A stretch of 64,000 bases of DNA, taken from Garcia nutans. Lineage: Eukaryota; Streptophyta; Magnoliopsida; Malpighiales; Euphorbiaceae. Position numbers and translations under genes: made by a program. Positions within the stretch are counted from its first letter, which is position 1, and each line of letters opens with the position of its first letter. The stretch is taken from contig CANTUV010000003.1 of assembly GCA_947685225.1 (NCBI GenBank), positions 4,410,001 through 4,474,000 on the forward strand, written 5' to 3'. A model generated the notes under the pieces. It had not been told where the DNA came from and ran no database searches. It saw only the letters and a list, made by a program, of their open reading frames with translations. Below are positions 10,841 through 20,980 of the stretch, piece after piece.

Positions 10841-12679
10841 CGAGTTAAGTTTTCCTTGACTCGTAGGTTCGGAGCAGTAGCTAACTCTTGGGAAGCGACG
10901 ACCAGACCCACAGTATCTTAGGGTAGATCTCTTAGTTTCCATTTTGAGTTAACTAGTTGTGACATGTATATATATGTAAAAGTGAGAATTACTATGTGAT
11001 ACTGTACATTAGTAGTATGTCATAATAATAAACCTCTACTTTATTTTGTACTAGAAGTGTGAATTCTTCTTGCAGGTTTGTAGTTGAGGTTATAAGGGGG
11101 ATTCATTGTGAGTGTATTGAGACTGATTGTGTTCGCATTGGTTTGTGTAAAAATGTTTTCAAAAATCAGAAAAACCAGTTTTGTCGACACTTGGGACCCA
11201 ATTTCTAGGCGAACCTCTGGCCAAATTTCTATAAAAACCGGAACTAAAATTTGACTAAGTAAAATTGGTAGCAACATTAGGTTAGTGTGGCACCTCTACT
11301 CGGCTTACACATGTAGGCTGGGAAGGGGTGTTACATGCAATCAATAGAATAAATAAATACTTTATTAAAAATAATGGCAAGGTCCGAATAAAACATGTCC
11401 TTACATCGTCCAATGTCTAAAACTAAATAGGACACCTACCAAAAGGTAGAAACATGTCTTTTATATTAATCCCAAAACTAGAACATAAATTAAATTACAT
11501 GATACTCAATACGTGAGGTACCCAAAACATGGAGACATACCTCTTACAATATTTTGAAACCAAAGTAAATCAATAAAAAAAAACCAACCAATCATTCATC
11601 ATAAATAAATAATTCATTGAAGATATAAATAAATCACTAATCAAAATAAATATTCACTTAATAATGAAGCAAATAAAGATGCAAGTTTAGGTTTATGTAT
11701 CAACTTAGGATTTCTTAAATAACATTTAGGGTTTTGGAATTTATATTTAAAAGCTAGGGTTTTGGAATTTTAAAGAACTAATATTATTTTTATGTTTTTT
11801 TTAAAAGAATTATGCTACTGTGTGATTAAAATTAGAATTTAGGATTTGAGTAAATAAGGTAAAAACTTATGAAAATAAGATTAAAACTTAGATATTTGAA
11901 AAGAATAAGCTACTGTGATGATTAAATAAAGAAAAAGAATTGATTAAGGTTTTAACAAAATAGATTAAAGTTTGAATTAAACTAGGGTTTGGATTTCTAA
12001 GAAAACTAACACTATTATATTTATTTTTGAAAGGAGAAGGGCTACTGTGAAGATTTTGGAAAATAGATTTATTAGGGTTTTACAATTTTAAGTGAATTAT
12101 GATTTTGATTAACAAAAACTAAGCTACTGCAATAATTAAAATAACAAAATAGCTACTGTAATAATATTTTTTTAATAAAAACTAATTGATGACTACTGTG
12201 TCTTCAAAAGAAATTAAAAATATTATCCGTTGGTTTTCATAATTATTGGATTACTACATGAGTTTTGAGAGTTATAATTCATCAATTTTAATTGATCAAT
12301 GACTAATGATTTTTTGATTGAACAAAGTTAGATAAACATACCTATGTTTGAAGGCACCACCAAAATTATTAGATAAAAATTTTGGAGTAGCTAATCACCA
12401 AGACAATCACCACTTGTTGGCTGCCTTGATTGTTGTCTTTTGCTAAAAAATCTTCTTGTTGAAAAATTGCCAAAGTTTAGAATTCTCCTCTGCCAAAAAA
12501 GTCTCTGCCTCCACGAAGTCCCAAAAATTCTCCAGAGTTCAAAAGTCTAAAAATCCAAAAGTCCCTTTGTAATTGTTTTAATGTGGTATTTATAAGAAAA
12601 AAAAAATAAAAAACCTAATACTAATTGGTTAAGGAAATAAAATTTTAAACCTGAGTAAAATAAGATTTGGCCGAAAAAA

Positions 12680-12820
12680 AATATGCAAGCTGGTGAGGCA
12701 CGCTGCATCGCGTTAGAATCTGCGAGGATTGGCAATTTGCAGCAAGCATGGCCTAAGGCGAACTGGCCTGCTGCAGGCCAATTACCTGTCGTCGCGTGCC
12801 GCACACCGATTTGACCGTCT
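12680..12820 (-). promoter_or_regulatory. GC-rich station of LTR copy A1, upstream of its TATA box
   Basis: GC-rich block with repeated GGCCAATT, CTGCAGGCC and GCGTCGCG-type words. In minus sense it lies upstream of TATAAATA at 12594-12587. The counterpart at 24720-24825 in the truncated 5' LTR keeps much of the same wording, as expected for sister LTRs. Confidence 0.45.
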
Positions 12821-13197
12821 GATTTTTTATTTTTTATTTTTATTATTTTATATGTATATATTTTTATTTTTTTACTATTAAAAATATTATATTTAAAATA
12901 TTTATAATTAATTATATTATTATTTAAATGGATAAAATAAATAATAAATGTTATTTTATTATAATAAATATATATTTAAAAAACAAATAATAAATATTAT
13001 TAAAATAAATATTATATTATTTAAAATAAATAGTAATTGATAAATAATAAATATTATATATATATTTAAGAAAATAATTAAAATAAAATTTATAGAATAA
13101 ATATTATATAATTAAAATAAATAATAAATCCTACAAAAATTATTTGGGACTATTTAAAATCTTTGGACTGGACTTGGTAAAAAATTAAGGGGCTACA

Positions 13198-13213
13198 GTT
13201 TGCCCCTTGGTTG
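13198..13213 (-). other. Polypurine tract of the Tat element
   Basis: Minus-strand CAACCAAGGGGCAAAC ends exactly where the 3' LTR begins (TGTAGCCCC). It is the plus-strand priming site and it proves that the interior of this element lies to the right. Confidence 0.8.
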
Positions 13214-13261
13214 AACGATTTGAGACTACAGTAAAAGAGAGTGAAAAATAATATGATTTTT

Positions 13262-13930
13262 TATCGGGTTTTTGAGTTAGAATGGACTTCGTACTCGAGA
13301 TTGGTTTGAGTTCTGATTAAAAAATAGTTTGGATTCTGGACCCGAGATGAGTTTTGGACTCGAAAAATGATTTGGATTCTGGACCCGAGATGAGTTTTGG
13401 ACTCGAAAAATGATTTGGATTCTGGACCCGAGGCGAGTTCTAGACTCAAAAATAATTTGAATTTTGGACTCGAGGTGAGTTCTGGACTCAAAAATAATTT
13501 GGGTTCTGGACCTGAGGCAAGTTCTGAACTCGAAAATAATTTGGGTTCTAAATTCGAGGTGAGTTCTGGACTCGAAAATAATTTGGATTCTGAACTCATG
13601 GCAAGTGATGGGCTTGAAAATAATTTGAATTCTGGACCCGAGGTGAGTTCTGAACTAAAAAAGATTGGGTTCTAGACCCGAGGTGAGTTCTAAACTAAAA
13701 AATAATTTAGGTTCTTGATCCGAGGTGAGTTTTGGACTAAAATATAATTTGGATTATGGACCCAAGGTGAGTTATGGACTCAAAAATAATTTGAATTCTG
13801 TACCCGAGGTGAGTTCTGGGCTAAAAAATAATTTGGGTTTTGAACCCGAGATGAGTTATAGACTTAAAAATAATTTGGGTTCTAGATCTGTGGTGAGTTC
13901 TGGACTCAAAAATAATTTGGGTTATCTGAA
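13262..13930. repeat. 42-bp tandem array in the 3' untranslated part of the Tat element
   Basis: About 15-16 diverged copies of a 42-bp unit; a typical stretch is TTTGGGTTCTGGACCCGAGG followed by TGAGTTCTGGACTC. Because 42 is divisible by three, frames stay open for long stretches on both strands (for example 13397-13675 and 13725-14054 plus, 13261-13599 minus), giving a repeating 14-residue peptide such as SGLKNNLGSGPEVS. I treat these frames as by-products. Tat-lineage elements are known for tandem arrays in the hypervariable region before the 3' LTR, which fits this position. Confidence 0.85.
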
Positions 13931-14235
13931 AAAAATAATTATAGTTAGTAGAATAATAAAAAAAAATTGTAAGAAATTTAGCTATTTTTTACCATATCCG
14001 TACTCTCTTACCCCCTGCGTGGAAAAATATTTAAGAGTGCAAAAATATTTTTAGACACGCAAATAGCTGAATAATTAAATTGAGTTATTGAATTTACTAT
14101 TTAAATACTATTTAAACACTGTTTATAACTATTCATTAACTATTTACCAACAGTGATTTTGGCTCTTTTTTTCTTTTTTTTTTTTTGGTTCACAGATTTA
14201 CTATTAATTTTTTTGTTTTTCCTCCATCCATTTTC
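13931..14235. other. AT-rich spacer upstream of the PMD pseudogene
   Basis: About 300 bp of AT-rich DNA between the tandem array and the TATA box. No gene is seen. It would be the 5' flank of the antisense PMD gene. Confidence 0.4.
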
Positions 14236-14243
14236 TATATAAA
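14236..14243 (+). promoter_or_regulatory. Candidate TATA box of the PMD gene
   Basis: TATATAAA lies 86 bp before the candidate ATG at 14329, preceded by pyrimidine-rich sequence. Spacing suits a plant core promoter, with a start around 14270. No experimental support. Confidence 0.4.
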
Positions 14244-15365
14244 CCGTGCCATCCTTGCCATTCTCTTCATCTTTCCGTTATTTATGCTTATATACATTTC
14301 AGAGAGTTGATAGTAATAATAAATAAAAATGGAGAGAGTACATGCTTCGAGGTCTGGGCCCCGATCCAATGCTGAGTTGCTAGGATTTATTCGATGAAAT
14401 GAAAATGAAACTGTCGATCTACTAGCTGGAATGCCACTTCATTGCAGTTGAAGTCAAAGGACTGAGGTAACACTACAATTTAATATTTTAATAGCACAAA
14501 TATGTACTCATCATTTTATTTTATTTTATTTTACTTTTCAAATAATTTTATTATTTTTTTATTTTAGCTACAATTGAGTTATTAATAATATATTATAAAA
14601 TTAATTAAGATGAAAAAATTAGGGGTTTTTTTTTATTATTTATTAAAAGTAAATTAACTAATGGACTATTAATAAAAATAAATAAATTTAAATAGAAAGT
14701 AATGAGTAATATTAAGCTATGAAATAGTAATAATAGTGAGATAATATACTTATCTCGTGTTGGCCTAGTTGGTTTGGTGTTAGCATGATCGTTGTGTTGT
14801 CCGGGGCGGAGGGTGTGTCTATACAGCCCTGTAATGGTATGACGTAGCACCTTCTCAGGTAAAATGGATTGTTCGAGAATACGGTTTTGAAAGCTTCATT
14901 CTGCAATTGCCATCCGAGGAGCGTCCGATAGACAGGATTGTAGTTCAAGTATTGTCAGAGCGGTGGATGGACACGAACCATACTTTTCACCTACCTATGG
15001 GAGAGATGACTATTGGCCCAGTCAATTTTGCAGCCATAACTGGTATCCGGTACTATGGCCTTCCGGTCCCTCTTACCAATGATATCCTGACACACGAGAA
15101 AATTCAACAATTAATTGGTATGGAACAGTCACTAAAAGGGCCCTTTAAGATAAAAAATGAGCCGATTCAGAGTTATTGGATGAGCTATGATGGACAGTTT
15201 CGTAGAGAAATAGCCGAGCAATATGCTCGGGGATTTTTGATATATCTTCTTAGGTCAACTATTTTATGCAATACCGAATCCGCCATCATTTATCGATATT
15301 GAGGGCCCTTGCTAATATGGTCATGGTGCCACTTTACAGCTGGGGTGAAGCTGACCTTGTCTGTC

Positions 15366-17433
15366 TGTAGGCCCTAAATTTTTGACCCAGTCCGGTCCAA
15401 TATATTTTAATTAGTCCAAAATAATTTTTGTGTTGTCCAATATATTTTAATTAGTCCAAAACAATTTTTGTTATCTTAATTAAATAATATTTGCTTTAGT
15501 ATCTATTTTTTATTAATAAAAATAAAAATAAAAATCAGCGACGGAAAAATCGACGACGAAAAAAATCGTCGCCAAAGAGCTGCGGCGAAATGGCCCGCAG
15601 GCTAATTTCGCCCTGCGGCAGCTTTTTTGCCAGCTCAATTTTTTCGCAGTAGTTTTTTTTCGCTAGAAAAATTTTTTCGACGCAAATTTTTTTGAAACCA
15701 AATACAATTAGGTTTCGGTTTCCTTTTCCTAATTAATGTTATATTTCTTGAGTAACTAGAATTAAAAAAAAATTCTTCTATAAATAAGACCAAAAACAAC
15801 ACAAAAAGGGACGGAAATTTGGAAGAGAAATTGAGACTGAAACTGAGGAGGAAAAAAGGAGGGGAAATTGGGACGAAAATTTGGAAGAGAAATTGAGACC
15901 GAAATTGAGGAGGAATACTTTGAATCAATCGAACTTTTTGAGAGGAGCAAGAATAAGCAAACAATTCATCAAAGGCAGCAAAGTTTGTCTTTGTTCTTGT
16001 TCTTCCAAGAAGAAATTTTTGGTAGAACCAACAAACGAATATATGAATTTCTTTATTTGTTTCATTAATTTACAGTAGCTTCATCACTCAATAAAAATTA
16101 TTGTTTCTATTTACTTTGATTAAAAAAAAACCCTAGAACATTAATTTACCTTTTCTAAAACTTAAAAACCTTAATTCATTCAAAAGTCTTAAAGTTGTTA
16201 TTTTTTTTTCTTCAAAATCTCAAAACCCTAATTTGCTTTCCAATTTTTCAAAACCTTAAATTGAATTCTGTTTCTTTCCAAAAACCCTAAAAATATATCT
16301 TTTTTGTTTCTATAAACCTTAAATCACTTTGTTTATTTTCATAAAGTTTCATAAAATTATCAATTGATTTTCAAATTCTAAAATCTAATGCATTCTCCGA
16401 AACCCTAATTCTAAAATTCTAAAACCCTAATTCAGTAATCGCAAATAATAAATCTAAATGTTTTAAAGTGTCCAAACCCTAGTTTCATGATTTCACTTCT
16501 CAAACACTAATTTGGTTAATCAAAGAACTTTATCAACCTCTTAAATTCTAAAACTTTGCTCCATTTCAATTCTTTTAAAATTTACAGTAACTTGAACCCA
16601 TAAATTCCAAAACCCTAAACACATGAAATAAAGAATCTTAAATAGAAACAGTAGCCCTAATTTGAATCTTTATTTGCCTTATTCAATTTTATATTTGATT
16701 ATGTTTTGATTTATTTTATATGCTTTAATTTATTTAAGTTCAATGTTTGGTTTATTTAATTTATAATGGATGGATGTTTACTTGCTATTGATATTTAATA
16801 CCTTTGATGAATGATTTATTTATGATGAATGGTTATTTCCTTTTATCGATTTATTTAGATTTCCAAATGTTGTAAGAGGTATGTTTGCACTCGGTGGGTA
16901 CCTCATTAGTTAAATATCATGTAATTTAAATTGTTTTTCTATTTTAGAACCAATGTAAAGGACATGTTTCTACCTTTCGGTGGGTGTCCTATTTAGGCAT
17001 GGATTATGTAAAGGCATGTTTCCATCTTCGGATGGGTGTCCATTTATTTATTTTGTTTGGACATTACTTTGATTCTTTTAATATAACGATGCTTTATTTT
17101 AATTATTGTGTATAATATGGATAATGTTGTTATATTTAAGAATTTTATAATATTAAGACTTGTAAAGGAGGCCGGTTTCAATGAACCGGGCGTTGTGGGG
17201 GTGCTGGGCCATTTCTTACCTTCCCCACACGTACCCAACTTTCCTAACCCATTAGGGGGTTGGAGATTCCTTAGGAATCGAGTCATCCACTCCTTTCTTT
17301 TTCCCAGCCCGTCCGGGTGGTGACTCCATTTTCTCCGGACTTAGGTCCGTGTTCTCTAAGGCCCCGAGCCTAAACAGTGCCAAAGTCGCAAGAATCATTC
17401 CACCTGGAGTGGGGGAAAAAATCCCTGCTCACA
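15366..17433 (+). mobile_element. Family A solo LTR (copy A2) inside PMD exon 2
   Basis: 2068 bp starting TGTAGGCCC and ending CCTGCTCACA, with a perfect 5-bp target duplication CTGTC (15361-15365 and 17434-17438). No internal region is present. Taking out the LTR and one duplication rejoins the PMD frame as ...ADLVC then LYNFLDKI, an independent check on both boundaries. Parts: hairpin station 15536-15690, TATAAATA at 15779-15786, telobox-rich leader to about 16650, conserved 3' block 17100-17428. Confidence 0.95.
15536..15690 (+). promoter_or_regulatory. Hairpin station of LTR copy A2, upstream of its TATA box
   Basis: GC-rich inverted repeats: CGACGA with TCGTCG around an A-run, and GGCGAAAT (15584-15591) with ATTTCGCC (15605-15612), the latter enclosed by outer arms GCTGC (15579-15583) and GCAGC (15618-15622). 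The station ends about 90 bp before the TATA box. Confidence 0.55.
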
Positions 17434-18757
17434 CTGTCTCTATAATTTCTTAGACAAGATTTGTAGGAATAAGAAATCTTTTATTGGTTTTATGGTGATT
17501 ATCGAGGTACTCTCTCCCATCATTGTCAATTTCATTCATATACTTGTATGAATTTGATTCTCATTGTTATTGCAGGTATGGGCATATGAGCACAATCTTG
17601 TGAGGGTGTCTGACATTTTTCAAGAGAGAGTCGGGTATCCCATGTTAAATCTTTGGTTGTCTGATCACGCAGTAGTTCCTAGCTCTCACCATGTGCATAC
17701 CCAGCGCTATCACTTAAGTTGCCTAACCTAGGCCCAGGTAAAATAATGTTAGCATTCTTTAAATTTTATATAAAAACTTTACCTACCTTTTTGTCATCTT
17801 GTAGATCGATTTGGCTTGGTAGTACACTACAGAGCTGACACACTAGACTCCTTCCATGAATGTTGTACTGCCTTACCAGCATACCCGCCGAATCATTGCT
17901 GGTCCCGTGTCCAGTGGCTGGTTCCTCGGGGAGAGGGTGTATGAGTGGTTTCTTGGTCCCGAGCGATGGAGGATCCCCATGGACTACCTAGTGTATACTT
18001 TAAATATTACATCAATGCTGGAGAATGCATGGTAGTTAGCTCAAAATGGTTATGATGTTGAGACCTATCTTTGTCCACCGAGTGCGTCATATGTCCAATT
18101 TATTTGTGTACGACTTTTGAACTTTGACGTATCTCCTATTGGTGCTCAGGGAATTCCTGAGGAAGATGAGGATAGTGATGAAGAGGAGTACGATGGAGAG
18201 GGAAGAGGGTCCATCCCTCATCTTAGGGCTAGCACCTCTCATGTAAACTTTTATCATTTGGTCATTGCAATTGCTTCTTCTTCAACTTGTTTTAACTATT
18301 TTGATTATTTTTGTAGGTTACCAGCTCATTTGGTTATGAGGTTGGACCTTCGTCTGCCGCCCCTCCATTAGCTCCTTCTTACTAACTAAAAATACCATCT
18401 CATCTACAAGGCACTGATTTGAGTTACCTGGTAGGCCATCCTATTCCATGATGATTTATGCTATATGTATGCATGATTATGTATGCTATTACCCTTTTCT
18501 TTTTTAACTCATAGTGGATGCTTGAGGAGAAAAATAAGAAATTGCAAGAGGAATTAGCTGCTAACCGCCAATAGGTGGCCTTTCTCGAAAGATTGTATCA
18601 TCAGTCAGAGCAAAATTTTTGAGATTACAGGTTTCAGGGAATGAGAGATCCTGGCGCTTCATCTTCTAGGAGGCCCCAAACTGATGATCATGAGATCCTT
18701 TCTCTGATTGAGATGATGATTGCTGAAAGACTGAATTTCAAGAGAATAGGGACTTAA

Positions 18758-19121
18758 GTACTTTCCATCGGATGAATTCCAAATGAGTGATATGCCTCCT
18801 CCTTCTTAGTGATCCATCATTGTATCATTTAAGAAAATATTGCATTATTATTATTATTATTATTATTATTTTTAACAATAATAAACCAATAAAGTATTGT
18901 ATTAATAATAATAATAATAATAAATCAATAATGATAATAGTGACTTTTACTTTTACTGCAACTTTTTAACTTTCAAAATTTTTTTATATTGGTTCTAATT
19001 TTTACCTAGACCGCCCTTGTGGATTTTCGGAACTAGCTAACCGCCCTAATTTTTGCTTAGGCCGCCCTTGTTGATTTTTGACCTAACAGGCTCTTTTTTT
19101 ATTCTTTTCTTATGCTTATAG
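18758..19121. other. Spacer between two PMD segments, with ATT microsatellites
   Basis: Contains (ATT)n at about 18845-18870 and (AAT)n at about 18902-18922. A passage at 18995-19100 with CCGCCCTTGT and AACTAGC words recurs, diverged, at about 19770-19925. A splice-acceptor-like pyrimidine tract ending TTATAG precedes the next PMD segment. Confidence 0.5.
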
Positions 19122-19520
19122 ATTTGGCTTCAAGAGCACCTCTGCTTGCTTGACAATCCATCCGTGGATTTCACCAGATACCTGCTGCGACATTATTCTG
19201 CTAGGAAACTACTTCATCATGCTTCTTCATATGTTGACTGGGTTGAATGGATCTGCTCTCACGCTGTAGTCAACATTCATTGGTTAGTACCTTGGTGGAA
19301 GATTTCTTGTATCACCATTCAGACATATTTGATGTATGTTCCTTTTGTTGCTCTTCGTCGAGGTACTTGCTATGATCCTCACCGGCTTGACCGTCAGTAT
19401 GGAGCCGAGCCTCGAGGTTTTGAGTTTACTCCTAACTTGGACATGCCTTGTCTAACTAAAGCCTTCTTAGATCAGCTGAAACAAAGCTGGCCTGTACAGT
19501 ACACTTATCGTCTACCATAG
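19122..19520 (+). pseudogene. Second PMD-like segment (C-terminal type)
   Basis: Open frame of about 132 residues running from a splice-acceptor-like site to a stop. It begins IWLQEHLCLLDNPSVDFTRY and contains WICSHAVVN, VPWWKIS, MYVPFVALRRGTCYDPHRL and DRQYGAEPRGFEFTP. The order of a W-rich core, then VPF.ALR, then a RQYG motif resembles the C-terminal part of PMD/DUF7745-type plant proteins. It lies downstream of the first PMD copy in the same orientation. It may be a last exon of the same gene or a piece of a second copy; I cannot decide. Unlike the upstream exons it has no internal stop. It lacks its own start of the domain, so it is probably not an independent gene. Confidence 0.55.
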
Positions 19521-19968
19521 ATTTTACATTTTTTCAATTTCTTTAGAAAGAATATTGTTAGGATATAAAAATAATGAAAACAATAATAAGAGATGTATCT
19601 TTTCCTTTTATTATTTATCATCACCTTTCACTATTATGTTTATTTGTTTTATCCATATTTGGTCAAATATTTAAAACAATGCACATAGAATAATTTTAAT
19701 ATTAACTCTGTTTTATTAAATTGGGGAACAACCAAATATAAAGCCAACGTACACAAGATCACTCTTGTCTCCAACTAGCCCTTTTGGATTTTCTAATTGA
19801 CAATTTTTTCTCGCTTAGCCCTAATTGTTGCCTGGCCTGCCCTTTTGGGTTTTCAAAACTAGCGGACTACTCTAACTTTTGCCTAGGCCCCCCTTTTTTG
19901 GGTTTTCAACCTAGCAAGCTCTTGCAAATGGGATCCCATACCTGCAAATGAGATTCTTTTCAATAAAT
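19521..19968. other. AT-rich spacer between the PMD and pol parts of the Tat element
   Basis: No gene is seen. 19770-19925 repeats the CCGCCCTT/GGGTTTTCAA passage of 18995-19100 in diverged form. The pol remnant breaks off at about 19969 within integrase. Confidence 0.45.
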
Positions 19969-20361
19969 TTAGCCATTTTCCTTGCCCCCCAATTTGTTGA
20001 AAGATTCGGCCTCGACCCACTTTGAAAAATAATCCACTGTTATTACAGTAAAACGGTGACCATTTGAAGTTGTCGGATGTATCTCTTCTATAATGTCAAT
20101 CCCCCAAGTTGCAAAGGGCCAGGGTGAAGACATAGAATGCAATTCTTCAGGAGGCATGTGATTCGGATTACCATACATCTGACATTGCTGGCATTTCTTC
20201 ACAAACTCAATGCAATCTCTTTCCATGGTCAACCAATAGTAACCTTGTTGAATTATCTTCTTAACTAGTGCTAAACCACTCATGTGTGGACCACAACCTT
20301 TTGCTTGTATTTTCAACATGATGTGCTCAACTTCAGGCTTCCATAAGCACCTCAAGTGCAC
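19969..20361 (-). pseudogene. Tat integrase, N-terminal half
   Basis: 130-residue open piece. It shows the HHCC zinc-binding region (GPHMSG, then YYWLTMERDC and CQQCQ), then the start of the catalytic core (WGIDIIEEI, with the first catalytic Asp) and VDYFSKWVEA. The frame stops where the second Asp and the Glu of the DDE triad should follow, so the core and C-terminus are lost. Integrase inserts element DNA into chromosomes; this copy cannot. Confidence 0.85.
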
Positions 20362-20980
20362 CCCATCAGGCCATCTTCAATATAGCTCTCCATGAAAGGT
20401 GATGTATTGTAAGGACCATCACCTTATGGCTCTTTTTTCTTCCTTTGTTCCCCCAACGGGTATTCCTTATCCTCCAAAAATTGCCTTATGGTGTCATACC
20501 ACATATCATGGTCTGTATCAGTTTTCATAATTGTCTCATATTCATAGCAAGGAGTTGATGAACTGGTCAAAACCAGAGGCTTAAGAAATAAGTTGACAGG
20601 ATTTTCCCATACCGAAGCCAATGTGGCTAGGGCATTAACCATCTGGTTTTCTTCTCTGGGCATATAAACCTGCACTCCTTAAAATTCTTCTTCACCATGG
20701 TCAAGTAATGGTGGTATGGTTTTAGGTTCTCTTCTTTTAACTCCCACTCCCCATTTACATGGGATACTACTAGAAATGAATCACCAAAGACTTGTACCTT
20801 ATCCACCTTCATAATCAATAGGGTTTCCAAACTAAAAATATATGCTTCATACTCCACCATATTATTGGTCGCCCTGAACTTCAACTTCTTAGCTAAAGGG
20901 ATAAGCTCCCCTTTGGGCGATTCTAGTATGACTCCTAAACCTACTCCTTTCCTATTCACTGCTCCAGCGAAATACATTTT
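20362..20980 (-). pseudogene. Tat second (archaeal-type) RNase H and linker to integrase
   Basis: Reads MYFAGAVNRKGVGLGVILES, then NNMVEYEAYIFSLE and VFGDSFLVVSHVNGE, which is the extra RNase H of the Tat clade. In relatives the first motif is normally YFDGA, so the catalytic Asp is replaced by Ala; the Glu (VEYEA) and second Asp (FGDS) remain. A frame change follows near 20650, then EENQMVNALATLAS, normal for the domain end. The presence of this domain is the main reason for placing the element in Tat rather than chromoviruses. Confidence 0.82.

Larger units (their letters stand above)
8237..11335 (+). mobile_element. Solo LTR of a family B chromovirus, inserted in a family A LTR
   Basis: 3099 bp beginning TGTCACGACC and ending GGGGTGTTACA, flanked by a perfect 5-bp target duplication TGCAA (8232-8236 and 11336-11340). 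No internal genes are present, so it is a solo LTR left by LTR-LTR recombination. It carries the family B stem-loop (10823-10840) and a four-hairpin station (10454-10555). The short open frames within it (for example 9467-9652 plus and 8889-9167 minus) look accidental. Confidence 0.88.
7910..13197 (-). repeat. 3' LTR of the Tat element (copy A1), split by a solo LTR
   Basis: Minus sense starts TGTAGCCCCTTAATTTTTTACC at 13197 and ends CCGCTCACA at 7910. Without the 8237-11335 insertion it is about 2.18 kb. A polypurine tract abuts its start, so it is a 3' LTR. Parts visible in minus order: an AT-rich start, a GC-rich station (about 12820-12680), TATAAATA (12594-12587), several GCTACTGTG repeats, and the conserved 3' block (8236-7915). 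Confidence 0.85.
14329..18757 (+). pseudogene. Plant mobile domain (PMD) pseudogene, antisense inside a Tat element
   Basis: Six exons can be traced by frame and GT/AG borders: 14329-14466, 14859-15365 continuing at 17439-17506 across a solo LTR, 17576-17737, 17805-18242, 18317-18430 and 18515-18757. Exon 2 has the PMD signature LSERWMDTNHTFHLPMGEMT followed by ITGIRYYGLPV; exon 3 begins VWAYEHNLVRV, also typical; later exons give an acidic linker and a short coiled coil (MLEEKNKKLQEELAA). PMD proteins (MAIN/MAIL family, long-form PP7 relatives) are nuclear and silencing-linked in Arabidopsis, and related domains occur in transposons. Breaks: a stop in exon 1 after GFIR and another after HCS, frameshifts near 15300-15310, and stops in exons 3-6. 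Most stops fit C-to-T or G-to-A change. Exon borders are by eye. It is not functional. Confidence 0.75.

Noticed and set aside
13261..14054. Repeat-peptide frames on both strands
   Set aside because: Explained by a 42-bp tandem unit whose length is a multiple of three. No start context, conserved partner or homology supports a protein.
18117..18371. Separate small acidic gene (PEEDEDSDEEEYDGEG)
   Set aside because: It is exon 4 of the PMD pseudogene in frame with the upstream exon, read through an intron; not an independent gene.
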